Source: Bacillota bacterium (GTDB taxonomy: Bacteria > Bacillota > UBA994). From it: 61,058 nucleotides of DNA. A program made the translations under genes and the position numbers. Positions 17,343 to 26,206 of this stretch are shown in pieces. The stretch is from NCBI GenBank assembly GCA_009773495.1, contig WSXW01000009.1, positions 1 through 61,058 on the forward strand. The letters are read 5' to 3'. The notes beneath the pieces were generated by a model, which was not told the origin of the DNA, made no database searches, and was given only the letters and a program-made list of their open reading frames with translations. The number at the start of each line of letters is the position of its first letter. The stretch's first letter is position 1.

Positions 17343-17372
17343 TTGACAACGTGAGGGACCATAGTGTATTAT
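17343..17372 (+). promoter_or_regulatory. promoter of the metal-efflux operon
   Basis: TTGACA at 17343-17348 and TATTAT at 17367-17372 with an 18-nt spacer. The inverted repeat that follows would place a repressor over the start site. Confidence 0.7.
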
Positions 17373-17376
17373 TATT

Positions 17377-17400
17377 ATATCCCCTCTAGGGGGATGATAT
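17377..17400 (+). promoter_or_regulatory. CsoR/RcnR-type operator
   Basis: An imperfect palindrome with ATATCCCC and GGGGGATGATAT arms around a short centre. C-tract/G-tract sites flanked by A/T are the usual targets of the CsoR family. It lies between the -10 hexamer and the ribosome site. Confidence 0.55.
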
Positions 17401-17420
17401 AAACAAAGGAGGAGTATGTT

Positions 17421-17603
17421 ATGCATGAAGGACATCATGGGATTTTGGACAAAAAGAAACCTCAAAAGGGAACTGCCCACGACCACGCTCATCATGACCA
17501 TTCGCATTCTCAACAGGAAAAACATATCAAGTTGATGAAGATGTTGGCAGGAGGCATTGTCGCTGTGATGGTGCTTGTTTTTGTTATCTGGAAGTTGATG
17601 TAG
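17421..17603 (+). CDS. small His-rich single-helix membrane protein
   Basis: The 60-residue product has an N-terminal His-rich part (MHEGHHGI, HDHAHHDHSHS), a helix at about residues 40-58 and almost no tail. The His cluster should bind a transition metal such as Cu, Zn or Ni. Its first eight residues are identical to those of the ATPase encoded 11 nt downstream, so the two starts are probably related by duplication. AAAGGAGGAG lies about 6 nt before the ATG. It may hand metal to the ATPase; this is inference. Confidence 0.8.
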   Translation: MHEGHHGILDKKKPQKGTAHDHAHHDHSHSQQEKHIKLMKMLAGGIVAVMVLVFVIWKLM

Positions 17604-17614
17604 GGGGTACAGAC

Positions 17615-19582
17615 ATGCACGAAGGACATCATGGTATTGTTGAGAAACACGAGAAGAAACATTCTCGCCATAATGAGACAGAGGTAAGCTTGTTTACTCA
17701 CTATCGCAAGTGGGTATTTCCCGTCTTTTTGTTGTTGACCATCCTCGCGGCGCTTATCCCCGGTCAGGAGAGGCTGCTGGGGCTCGACATTGCTGTAGTC
17801 CCCAATCTACTAGGTGGTGCGTTTATTTTCTACAAGACGATCGTAGCGACACTAGAGACTCGACGCATCACCGCTGGGGTCTTGGTCGTTATAGCTCTTA
17901 TTGGCGCAACCTACATTGGTGAATACTTGGCTGCAGCCATCGTTGCTTTTATGATGATCGCCGGCGAGTTTCTTGAGGAGATTACCCTAGAGAAAACCAG
18001 GAACGCGGTGCGAGAGCTAGTTCGTCTAGTACCCGAGACGGCTTTGGTGCTTCGAGATGGTCAATGGGTTGAGCTGTCAATCGACGATCTTAGCCCAGGT
18101 GATCGGGTATTGGTTCGTTCCGGCGAACGCATTCCGGTAGATGGTAAGGTAGTGTCCGGTCAAGGGTCAGTCAACCAGGCTACGCTTACCGGAGAGTCAA
18201 TGCCAGTGGATAAGGATATCGACGCCCCTGTCTTCGTGGGCACGCTGTTGGAGGCGGGAGCTCTGGAAGTCAATGTTGAGAGAGTGGGCGAGGATTCTGC
18301 CTTGGGACGGATTATCCAAGTTGTTTATGAGGCTCAGGAGAAAAAGGGACAAACACAACGTGTGGCAGACAAATTCGCCAGTTACTTTACCCCTGTAATC
18401 CTACTCCTCAGTGTCGTTGTCTGGTTTGCGACACAAGATCTAATACGAGTGATGTCTGTACTGGTTATCGCTTGCCCCTGTGCACTGGTCCTCGCCACCC
18501 CTACAGCAGTAGTAGCAGCAGTGGGAAACGCCGCCAAACGCGGTGTGATGATCAAGGGAGGCGCAGTGCTCGAGTTAGCTGGTAAGATAAATGTACTGCT
18601 GCTAGATAAGACCGGAACCCTGACTCGCGGGCAGCCAGAGATTGTACATGTGGCTTCGCTGACAGGTCAGAGCGAGGCTCAGATCATAGCAGTATCTGCT
18701 GCCGTTGAGGAACTGTCCGAACATCCCATTTCCAGAGCGGTCATCCGATACGCCCGCAACATGGGTATCGCTTGGAAGCCAGCCAGCGAGTTTCGACAGG
18801 TTTTTGGCGTAGGGGTACAGGCGGTAGTGGAAAACAATCACATTCAGGTGGGGAACCGTCGCATTCTTGATCAGCACTCATTTGTGAACAAGACCGATGG
18901 ACAACGATTTGCCGACGAACAGGAAAGTCGAGGACGAACTGCCCTCTTGGTAGCTCAAGGCAATATCATAATTGGAGGCCTGGCCGTCGCCGATACCATC
19001 CGACCCCGAGCCGCCAGTGCCATTCGGCGCATCAAAGAGGTTGGGGTAGAGAACATTATCATGCTAACCGGGGACAACAAAATGGTGGCGAGTGCCATTG
19101 CCGAACAGGTTGGCATTACATCATTACGCGCCGACCTGCTGCCCGAAGATAAGCTGCAAATAGTTTCTGCGCTTAAAGCAGAGGGTAAGACAGTGGGTAT
19201 GGTCGGAGATGGTATAAATGACGCCCCCGCCCTGATGCTCTCTGATGTGGGGATCGCCATGGGTGCCGCCGGGACTAGAGTGGCTATGGAATCTGCAGGC
19301 ATTGCCCTCATGGGTGACGACTTGGAAATGGTATCTGAGGTGTTGAGTCTAAGCCGGAGAACTTTAGGGATCATCCAGCAAAATATCTGGGTATTCGCTG
19401 TGGCGGTCAATATAGTTGGCATCGTTCTCGCGTCCGGGGGCTGGCTTACGCCGATTGGAGCAGCAGTCGCGCACAACGTGTCATCCGTTTTTGTTGTGCT
19501 AAACTCTGCGCGACTTTTGACTTACCGCATGAAGGGACAAACAATACGGGACAATCAAGTTCCCCACAGTCATGGAGCTTAG
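17615..19582 (+). CDS. P1B-type heavy-metal transporting ATPase
   Basis: The 655-residue product has all P-type ATPase landmarks: LTGES (191-195), the membrane motif CPC (287-289), DKTGTLT with the phosphorylated Asp331, the HP dipeptide (369-370) in SEHPISRA, and GDGINDAP. There is no N-terminal CxxC metal domain; instead the first 20 residues are His-rich (MHEGHHGI, HEKKHSRHN). The last helices read NIWVFAVAVNIVGI and AHNVSSVFVVLNSARLL, which are neither textbook copper (P1B-1) nor zinc (P1B-2) sequences, so I leave the metal open. Co-transcribed with the His-rich peptide and controlled by a CsoR-type site. Confidence 0.9.
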   Translation: MHEGHHGIVEKHEKKHSRHNETEVSLFTHYRKWVFPVFLLLTILAALIPGQERLLGLDIAVVPNLLGGAFIFYKTIVATLETRRITAGVLVVIALIGATYIGEYLAAAIVAFMMIAGEFLEEITLEKTRNAVRELVRLVPETALVLRDGQWVELSIDDLSPGDRVLVRSGERIPVDGKVVSGQGSVNQATLTGESMPVDKDIDAPVFVGTLLEAGALEVNVERVGEDSALGRIIQVVYEAQEKKGQTQRVADKFASYFTPVILLLSVVVWFATQDLIRVMSVLVIACPCALVLATPTAVVAAVGNAAKRGVMIKGGAVLELAGKINVLLLDKTGTLTRGQPEIVHVASLTGQSEAQIIAVSAAVEELSEHPISRAVIRYARNMGIAWKPASEFRQVFGVGVQAVVENNHIQVGNRRILDQHSFVNKTDGQRFADEQESRGRTALLVAQGNIIIGGLAVADTIRPRAASAIRRIKEVGVENIIMLTGDNKMVASAIAEQVGITSLRADLLPEDKLQIVSALKAEGKTVGMVGDGINDAPALMLSDVGIAMGAAGTRVAMESAGIALMGDDLEMVSEVLSLSRRTLGIIQQNIWVFAVAVNIVGIVLASGGWLTPIGAAVAHNVSSVFVVLNSARLLTYRMKGQTIRDNQVPHSHGA

Positions 19583-20768
19583 TTCAGCGGTTAGTTTGGG
19601 GCTAGACCTGCTACAGGGACTTATACGGATGGATACCAGCGTTCAGGCAGGCCGTGAGATAATTGCGGCCCGCCTTCTTTATCATCACGCACAGGAGAAT
19701 GGCCTATCCGGACGCATCTACGAACCTATTATTGATAGAGGCTCGTTTCTAGCTCAACTTCCCGGCTCCGAACCAGCCTCTTTGCTTCTGCTATCGCATC
19801 TAGATACCGCACCCCTAGGTGAAGGAGCAGCTTGGGAGCATCTCCCTTTATCAGGAACAATTGCAGATGGTCAGATATGGGGGCGGGGGGCAATAGACTG
19901 TAAAGGGTTGGTAGCGGTCTGGTATGCGGTTATGCTGATGCTCCGGCATACCCCGCTACGCCGGGGTGTTGTATTCTTGGCTGCGGCTAACGAAGAAGGC
20001 GGGGGGCAATGGGGCAGCGGCTGGTTAAGTGCAAATCTGCCAGAGCTGCGCCTCTGTCGGTGGGCTCTATCCGAAGGCGGGGGCTGGAAGTCGACTTTCG
20101 GAGATCGAACCGTGGTCACATGCCAAACCGGGGAGAAAGGGATAATCCGCCTGCATCTACCGCCTCCGCAACAGCTGAATCCCGAGGCATTTACGATCAC
20201 TGCTCAATTACCTCCCTCTAGCATTCACCTTCTTGAACAAGCGATAGGATTGCCAAAACAATTAGTTAGGTTTATGAGGGGGAGACTTGCCTACAGTGCG
20301 CTGGCGTTGGCGCAGAACCAAGCTACTCATGCCGTCGAACCGCTAGAGCAGGTCTACCATACCTGCTCTATTAGAGGTTTTTCTGAGACTGTCTTAGAAC
20401 TAGAGTGTCGGGTATTACCAGGCTACCGACTCGCTGATATCATCAAGATAGTGGCAGATCGATATGACATTTCACCACACCAGATAAAGATTGCCGAGCT
20501 AGTCGAGCCGACGGAGTCACCACTCAACAGCGAACTGTTCCAAGTGATTTGTCAGACAAGCTCATTTCCGGTGGCCCCCCTAGTAACCCCCTCATATTCG
20601 GACAATCGCTGGTTTAGGGAGACAGGGGTCGAGGTCTTTGGTTACTTCCCGGGGCCAAGCGCGCGCGAGATCGCCCTACAGCACTGCGCAGGCGAACGCC
20701 TTTCGCTAAACGCCTTTCGCGAGGCGACCTCCACCTTGCATTCTTTGATCAGGCGCTTTTGTAGCTAA
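19572..20768 (+). CDS. M20 family metallopeptidase
   Basis: The 398-residue product belongs to the ArgE/DapE/peptidase M20 group. Metal ligands appear in LLLSHLDTAP (His, Asp), WGRGAIDCKG (Asp) and AAANEEGGG (Glu-Glu); a dimerisation domain fills the middle, and the C-terminus ends with a degenerate version of the usual GxxxxR/H site (SDNRWFRETGVEVFGYFPG). It likely removes acyl groups or cleaves dipeptides. It overlaps the ATPase stop by 11 bp and is thus translationally linked to it, an odd partner for a metal pump. No ribosome site of note is seen. Confidence 0.8.
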   Translation: MELSSAVSLGLDLLQGLIRMDTSVQAGREIIAARLLYHHAQENGLSGRIYEPIIDRGSFLAQLPGSEPASLLLLSHLDTAPLGEGAAWEHLPLSGTIADGQIWGRGAIDCKGLVAVWYAVMLMLRHTPLRRGVVFLAAANEEGGGQWGSGWLSANLPELRLCRWALSEGGGWKSTFGDRTVVTCQTGEKGIIRLHLPPPQQLNPEAFTITAQLPPSSIHLLEQAIGLPKQLVRFMRGRLAYSALALAQNQATHAVEPLEQVYHTCSIRGFSETVLELECRVLPGYRLADIIKIVADRYDISPHQIKIAELVEPTESPLNSELFQVICQTSSFPVAPLVTPSYSDNRWFRETGVEVFGYFPGPSAREIALQHCAGERLSLNAFREATSTLHSLIRRFCS

Positions 20769-20854
20769 TCTCCAATCCATCAGTAAAACCCAGAAGAGGG
20801 GATTAATTGTAAGAGTTCCTCGCAAAATTCTGCACGTATTCACGCAACCCTCCA

Positions 20855-20860
20855 TATAAT
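20855..20860 (+). promoter_or_regulatory. probable -10 element before the twin P-loop gene
   Basis: TATAAT in the otherwise empty 122-bp gap, 31 nt upstream of the start codon. No good -35 hexamer can be assigned. Confidence 0.4.
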
Positions 20861-20890
20861 GCAGCAGACAATCACAAAGGAGGCTGCAAA

Positions 20891-22018
20891 ATGGAAGGTA
20901 AACTCAGGCATATGTTTCCCGGTGGCAATACGTCGCAGGGATTTCATTCTTTTTACGAGTACTTGATCCCGGCTGACGCCAATAAGATATTTATTTTCAA
21001 GGGAGGCCCTGGGGTAGGTAAATCTAGCTTTATGAAGCGCATCGGCGAGGAGATGCTCTTGCGGGGGCACAACGTGGAGTATCATCACTGTTCGTCAGAC
21101 GGTAATTCGCTTGACGGTGTGGCATTGCCTGATGCCGGCATTGCACTATTAGACGGCACAACCCCCCACGTGGTAGACCCCAAGCACCCGGGTGCCATTG
21201 ACGAGATTATTCACCTCGGCGACTATTGGAATGAGCTAGCTATTAGAGCCAACCGTGACTCGGTGCTGGCCATGACTAAGGAGATTGGCCGCTTGTTTGG
21301 CAAGGCCTATGGCTATTTGCACGGAGCTAAAGTCTATCAGGATGAGTACATTAGCTACTTTAATGATGCGGGGGCTCTAAACCAATCGGCTCTAAACTCT
21401 ATCGCTTTGGGGTTTGAGCGCCAAGTACTGCCCAGCAATGCTAGGGCAGCGGCCCCACGCGAGCGCCACTTGTTTGCTACGGCTATTACTCCGACCGGGC
21501 CTGTTAGCCATGTAGGGAATTTAGTAGGGGGTAGTCAACAGATTATAGTGCTCCAAGGGGGGCCGGGAACGGGAACCGGGTTTGTGGTTTCGCACCTGCG
21601 CAATGCACTGGCGGCACGAGGATTCTATGTCGAGGTGTACCACTGTGCACTCGACCCGCAGAGGATTGAGCATCTTGTTGTTGCGGAGTTATCTCTTGCC
21701 GTTGTTACTAGCCGCGAGCCTCATGCCTATGTTGGCAAGGCATCGTGGGTAGAGGATCTCAATGTCCTGGTAGACGATAAATGCCTATCGCTCTATCGCC
21801 AGGATATGGAGCGAGCTTTCGCAGATAGCCAGTACGCCTTTAAGACGGCGATTGGTTTCATATTGCGCGCTAAGTCTTTGCACGATGAGCTAGAGACATT
21901 CTACGTGCCTAACATGGACTTTAAGGCCATTAATGCCCGCCGCGATAAGACTTTGCGCCGCATCATCGAGCTTACCCGTTGCTTTGGGGGTGGGATTACT
22001 GCTGCTTCTAGCGGATAG
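20891..22018 (+). CDS. PRK06851-type twin P-loop protein
   Basis: The 375-residue product is an internally duplicated P-loop protein of the family annotated as PRK06851. The first half has an intact Walker A (GGPGVGKSS, about residues 38-46). The second half has GGPGTGTGF (about 223-231), in which the catalytic Lys has become Thr and the next Ser/Thr is Gly, so this site should not hydrolyse ATP normally. The repeats also share YHHCSSD and YHCALD segments. The family is common in spore formers and has no proven role. AAAGGAGG precedes the ATG by about 7 nt. Confidence 0.85.
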   Translation: MEGKLRHMFPGGNTSQGFHSFYEYLIPADANKIFIFKGGPGVGKSSFMKRIGEEMLLRGHNVEYHHCSSDGNSLDGVALPDAGIALLDGTTPHVVDPKHPGAIDEIIHLGDYWNELAIRANRDSVLAMTKEIGRLFGKAYGYLHGAKVYQDEYISYFNDAGALNQSALNSIALGFERQVLPSNARAAAPRERHLFATAITPTGPVSHVGNLVGGSQQIIVLQGGPGTGTGFVVSHLRNALAARGFYVEVYHCALDPQRIEHLVVAELSLAVVTSREPHAYVGKASWVEDLNVLVDDKCLSLYRQDMERAFADSQYAFKTAIGFILRAKSLHDELETFYVPNMDFKAINARRDKTLRRIIELTRCFGGGITAASSG

Positions 22019-22124
22019 ATTTATAAGCGGCATGGTATATCTCATAGGGGGCCTAGTCGGCCTTGTGTTGAAACTTTTTTTTGAAATAGTTTTACACAGA
22101 ACAGACAAAAGGGACGGTTCTTAG
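21990..22124 (+). CDS. possible small membrane protein overlapping the P-loop gene
   Basis: A 44-residue reading frame from GTG 21990 overlaps the end of the P-loop gene in another frame. It is strongly hydrophobic up to about residue 30 (GLLLLLADRFISGM, LIGGLVGLVLKLFFEIVL) and ends in basic residues, like a membrane-inserted peptide. The ribosome site is only a G-run. It may be real or chance. Confidence 0.3.
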   Translation: MGLLLLLADRFISGMVYLIGGLVGLVLKLFFEIVLHRTDKRDGS

Positions 22125-22137
22125 CCAATCGTCCTGA

Positions 22138-22941
22138 TTAGCTCAAGTCTCTTCGTTCCATGAGTATGTAGGTCAGGCCTATTGATACCGTTGCTACCGC
22201 CAGCAGTATATAGAGGTCGGTCCAAGCTGAGGAGGCTTTAGTAAGCGCGGAGTGTGGCGTTAGGTAAGTGAAAAGCGAAAAGGTTTTGAGGGGTTCTATG
22301 GCATCCCATAACCCACCCACAAGTTCTATGGTGTACATCGCCGCAAAAATACCCCCCACAGTCGCTACAACAGTTTTGGCATCCCGCACAAAAGCTCCAA
22401 CTAGGTAAGAAATGCCTAAGACTGCAAGAGCAAAAACAAAATACTGTAGCCCGGCTACGACAAAGGCGCTTAGCGCCGGGGGGTTTAAGGCAAAGAACTG
22501 TGCTCCGAAATATAGAGTTAAAGAAAAAAACATTGTACATGCAAATAATAAGGACGCAGCAATCAAGAGGTCGTGCCAGAGTAGCTTAGCCCGCGACATA
22601 GGCCGTGCGAAGAGTAAGTCGGCGGTTTTTTCGCCGATTTCTTTTGCTGCATACCCCGACCCCAGTGACGCCGCCCAGCCCACCAGCATTACGAGGATAA
22701 TCGGGTGCCGCCAAGCCATGGCGAGGAAGGTGCCGATGTCCCACATCAGCACACCCTTTGTTCCAAGCATAGCCCGCATTAAATCCTCACTTCCTGGAGG
22801 CATTTCACCCATCATGCTTTGCATATCAAAGGCGTTATACGCCGCGAGCATCATTAAGCCAAAAACAAAGAACCCAAGTGTGACATAAGTCGCCGTGCGA
22901 TAGTTTTGACGTAATTTGAAATAAATCAATCCGCTATTCAC
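22138..22941 (-). CDS. ABC-2 type transporter permease
   Basis: The product, about 267 residues, has six hydrophobic segments and a conserved cytoplasmic stretch, EIGEKTADLLFARPMSRAKL, typical of ABC-2 exporters that pair with a BcrA/NosF-type ATPase. I chose GTG at 22941, which overlaps the ATPase stop by a few bases. It is the last gene of the CheW-kinase-receiver-ABC operon. Substrate unknown. Confidence 0.85.
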   Translation of the reverse strand: MNSGLIYFKLRQNYRTATYVTLGFFVFGLMMLAAYNAFDMQSMMGEMPPGSEDLMRAMLGTKGVLMWDIGTFLAMAWRHPIILVMLVGWAASLGSGYAAKEIGEKTADLLFARPMSRAKLLWHDLLIAASLLFACTMFFSLTLYFGAQFFALNPPALSAFVVAGLQYFVFALAVLGISYLVGAFVRDAKTVVATVGGIFAAMYTIELVGGLWDAIEPLKTFSLFTYLTPHSALTKASSAWTDLYILLAVATVSIGLTYILMERRDLS

Positions 22942-23842
22942 GGCTCTCGATCCCTTCTTTAGCGTAATAATGAAGGAAAATGTCGTCGAGCTTGGCGCGC
23001 TCACAAACAATGGAATCTACAGGTTGCTGGGACAAGTAAGACAAGAGCGGCTCCAGATTTCCAGAGGTTTCAAAAGCATAACTGTTCTCAAACTGTCCAT
23101 TGAGGGATATTTTCACCGCAGTGATATTGGGGGGCTGTACTGGCCGGCTGAACACAACCTCTAAGCGGTGAATACGTTGCTTGCGGATATTGGCAACCGA
23201 TTCAACCACCAACAGTCTGCCCGCCCGAATAATCCCAACGTTCGCACACAGTCGCTCCACTTCGGTCAGCACATGGGTCGACATGAAGATAGTCGTGCCG
23301 CGCTTGTTAATGCGCTCCATTAGTTCAAAAAAATTGCGCTGAATCAGCGGATCGAGGCCCCGCGTCGGTTCATCTAGAATTAGCAGGGGTGGTGCGTGTT
23401 GTACGGCTTGGATGATGCCTAGTTTTTGCTTCATCCCGGTGGAGTACTCCCGAGTTTTACGCCACAAATCGGCCTCGCTCATCTCCATGGCCTCACACGC
23501 TTCTTTGCGCCAGGAAAGCGATTTATAAAAACTCCCGAGCATATCAAGGACCTCTTGCCCAGAAACATTAGTATAAAAAGAGAGTTCCCCTGGCAAGTAT
23601 CCTACCTGACTTCGTAGCTTTACTCCTGCCGTTTGCGCATCTAACCCAAATATCTGTGAGCTCCCTGACGTTGGTCTAATCAGCCCCAATAATAAACGGA
23701 TACTGGTTGTTTTGCCGGCCCCGTTAGCTCCTAAAAAACCAAATATGCTGCCTTGCTCTACGGCAAGACTGAGATCTGTTAGCGCTTGTACGCCGCGGTA
23801 ATGTTTTGTCAGATTATCTGTCATGATGGCGAGACTTTTCAT
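22934..23842 (-). CDS. ABC transporter ATP-binding protein
   Basis: The 302-residue ATPase has Walker A GANGAGKTT, a variant signature STGMKQKLGI, Walker B LLILDEPTRGLDP and a switch His in MSTHVL, as in ABC-2 export ATPases. A C-terminal extension of about 80 residues follows the ATPase fold. The ATG at 23842 shares its bases with the TGA of the upstream receiver gene (ATGA), so translation is coupled to it, and the ribosome site TAAGGGGG lies inside that gene. Confidence 0.88.
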   Translation of the reverse strand: MKSLAIMTDNLTKHYRGVQALTDLSLAVEQGSIFGFLGANGAGKTTSIRLLLGLIRPTSGSSQIFGLDAQTAGVKLRSQVGYLPGELSFYTNVSGQEVLDMLGSFYKSLSWRKEACEAMEMSEADLWRKTREYSTGMKQKLGIIQAVQHAPPLLILDEPTRGLDPLIQRNFFELMERINKRGTTIFMSTHVLTEVERLCANVGIIRAGRLLVVESVANIRKQRIHRLEVVFSRPVQPPNITAVKISLNGQFENSYAFETSGNLEPLLSYLSQQPVDSIVCERAKLDDIFLHYYAKEGIESRE

Positions 23843-24888
23843 AAATTTTGCCCCCTTACTTCTTCTGTAGGAAAGAAAGTGGCTTTTAGGCAAGCTGTGG
23901 AGTCGTCATGAATTGCGAATGAGCCACGCATCGTGCTCGCGATCTCGCCAAGGAGTGCCTCTGCTTGCTTCAGCAGGGAGATCGACGCAGGGTCGATGTC
24001 GGCTAGAACAAAGGTCAGGGTAACCCCTTCTGCGCTGACCGCCTGGGTGATGGCTAGCTGGGGGATGTGTTGTGGTGGCGCGCTAGCCTGTTGAATTAGG
24101 GCGCAAATCAGTGCAAAAAGGAGGGCATAGTTGCCCGTGATGTTACATTCTGTAGCGGAGGCAGTAATATTAGCTAAGTGCTTCGTAGGGTGGCTGAGGA
24201 CATACCGTAGCTCGCGGTAAAGTCTTTCAGTGGAAAAGACTGTTGTCCGCGTAGGGATGGTGTCTACATAGGCTTGCCATAAATTAGCGACAAGCTGGGC
24301 ATCTGATTGACTAACTGCGTTGATGAATTGCCCCGCCTGTTCTACCACTGCCGAAGAGACTGCCGATAAGTTGGCAATTTCTCTAAGATACAGGTCTAGA
24401 CGTTCTTTAGCAAGACGCAATATGTCGTTGAGGCGAGCATGAGTTTCTTCGGCTTGGCTTTTCTCCAGTTGTTCATCTTTATAGCGTTGATATGCGGCAA
24501 TTCCTTCCCTAACCCCCGAGAGCAGATCCCCTTCGGTTTCCCAGGGCTTAGGGATGAACTTAAAGATTTCAACTTGGTTTACCACGGCTAGTATCTGTGG
24601 AACTTGGGTATATCCCGAAAGCACCATCCGCACTGTATGGGGGTGTCTCTCTTTTATTTCGCGCAGCAGTTTCAACCCATCCATGCCAGGCATACGCATG
24701 TCGGCGACTACCACGCCTACGTCATGTTTTTGCATGATAGCCAGCGCGTCTAAACCACTACTGGCATATTCGCAACGATACGGTTCGTGTCTGAACATCC
24801 GCTTCAAGGCGTTGAGGATGTTTGCCTCATCGTCTACGAATAAAACAATGAAGTCCTGAGTCAACTGTTTTGTCATTATTTGGCTCAC
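23839..24888 (-). CDS. response regulator with REC domain and unknown output domain
   Basis: The 349-residue protein begins with a receiver domain: acidic pair DD near residue 19, phosphoacceptor Asp63 in VVADMRMPGMDG, and Lys in FKFIPKPW. This is the variant found with RpfG-like regulators. A coiled linker (about 130-180) leads to a C-terminal part that does not look like HD-GYP or a DNA-binding fold; it has features of a degraded or atypical kinase-like ATPase domain (a late segment GVTLTFVLADIDPASISLL). It follows the kinase gene by 12 nt. Confidence 0.8.
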   Translation of the reverse strand: MSQIMTKQLTQDFIVLFVDDEANILNALKRMFRHEPYRCEYASSGLDALAIMQKHDVGVVVADMRMPGMDGLKLLREIKERHPHTVRMVLSGYTQVPQILAVVNQVEIFKFIPKPWETEGDLLSGVREGIAAYQRYKDEQLEKSQAEETHARLNDILRLAKERLDLYLREIANLSAVSSAVVEQAGQFINAVSQSDAQLVANLWQAYVDTIPTRTTVFSTERLYRELRYVLSHPTKHLANITASATECNITGNYALLFALICALIQQASAPPQHIPQLAITQAVSAEGVTLTFVLADIDPASISLLKQAEALLGEIASTMRGSFAIHDDSTACLKATFFPTEEVRGQNL

Positions 24889-24900
24889 CGCCCTCGCAAG

Positions 24901-26193
24901 CTAATGGGCTTGTAGACGCCCACCCACTGGCAACTTAATCTTGAAAGTGGTTCCGATGCCGGGGGAGCTCACGACGGAAATTTGTCCCTTATGTTTGTTG
25001 ACGATAATATCGTAAGAAATACTCAACCCCAGACCTGTACCCTTACCGGGGGGTTTCGTAGTAAAAAAGGGATCGAATATCTTGGAGTAGTGTTCTGGGG
25101 GTATTCCAGTCCCGTTGTCAGAGATATCTAAGGAAACAAAAGCCCCGTCACTGGCTGTTGCGATTTCTATGATTCCTCCATCTCCTCGGTCGGCCTCGGT
25201 GATGGCCTGCGCACTATTTAACAGCATATTGAGGATTACTTGGTTAATCTGCCCTCCGTTAGCTCTAATAGTGGGGATGTTTCCTAAGCGTTCTATGACG
25301 CTGGCCGCGTACTTTAGCTCATTTCTGGCTACAAGGAGTGTAGTTTTGATTCCAAGATTGAGGTCGTAGTCGTCTATCTCATGGAGGCTGTCGATCCTTG
25401 AGAACAGCTTTAGACCCTTGACTATTTGGTTAACGCGCTCAATACCTTCGTGACATTCAGCGAATATCTTCGGCATGTCTTCGAGGATGTAGTCGATGCC
25501 CGGGTGTGATTCGGCTTGTTCGATGCCGAATTCACTAATCTTGCGGTATTCACATAAAACTTGCTGCATCGTCGTCATATACCGTTCGAGAGAGCGCATA
25601 TTGGAGTCTATGTAGGCCAGAGGATTGTTAATCTCGTGGGCGACGCCTGCAGCTAGCTGCCCAATTGCCGCCAGCTTATCCTGCTGCAAGAGTTGCACTT
25701 GAGCTAATTTGAGCTTGTCTAAAGCCAGACTAAGCTCAGTATTGCGCCGTGTCAGGTCATGTTCAATGTGTTTGCGCTCAGTAATGTCGCGAATGATACT
25801 GAGCAGCACTATCTTGCCACCCAGCATTTCACCGCGTGAACTAACCTCGACCGGGAAGACGCTGCCATCCTTCCTACTATGCCATGTCTCAAACACAATG
25901 CCCTGTAACCCGGCAGTATTCATCTGCGCAGTTACATCCTCTAGGGTATTAGGACCCCTCAGATCGCTAATGCTCATGGTAAGTAGCTCGTTGCGTGTGT
26001 AGCCGTAGGCCTGCTCAGCCGAGCGGTTAGCCTCGCTAATTTGTCCATTTGATTCCACAAAAAGTATGATGTCGCGCGCGTATTCAAAGAGAAACTCATA
26101 TTTTTTGCTAAACTCCGATATCTGCAAGGAGTTTTTAGAAGCTGTCGTTGTGCTAATTACCTGTAGGGGCTTATTTCCTGCAGATGTTTGCAT
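24901..26193 (-). CDS. PAS-domain sensor histidine kinase
   Basis: The 430-residue kinase has no membrane helix. A PAS domain (about 30-140, with SRKDGSVFPVEV and a PAC end IIRDITERK) precedes a coiled stretch, the phospho-His186 in AAGVAHEINNP, and an ATPase domain with NGTGIP and GKGTGLGLSI. It is a soluble NtrB/four-helix type. Phospho-partner is the receiver encoded next. ATG at 26193 has AGGAGG about 9 nt upstream; a 29-residue upstream extension has none. Confidence 0.9.
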   Translation of the reverse strand: MQTSAGNKPLQVISTTTASKNSLQISEFSKKYEFLFEYARDIILFVESNGQISEANRSAEQAYGYTRNELLTMSISDLRGPNTLEDVTAQMNTAGLQGIVFETWHSRKDGSVFPVEVSSRGEMLGGKIVLLSIIRDITERKHIEHDLTRRNTELSLALDKLKLAQVQLLQQDKLAAIGQLAAGVAHEINNPLAYIDSNMRSLERYMTTMQQVLCEYRKISEFGIEQAESHPGIDYILEDMPKIFAECHEGIERVNQIVKGLKLFSRIDSLHEIDDYDLNLGIKTTLLVARNELKYAASVIERLGNIPTIRANGGQINQVILNMLLNSAQAITEADRGDGGIIEIATASDGAFVSLDISDNGTGIPPEHYSKIFDPFFTTKPPGKGTGLGLSISYDIIVNKHKGQISVVSSPGIGTTFKIKLPVGGRLQAH

Positions 26194-26206
26194 CGTTTTG
26201 ACCCTC

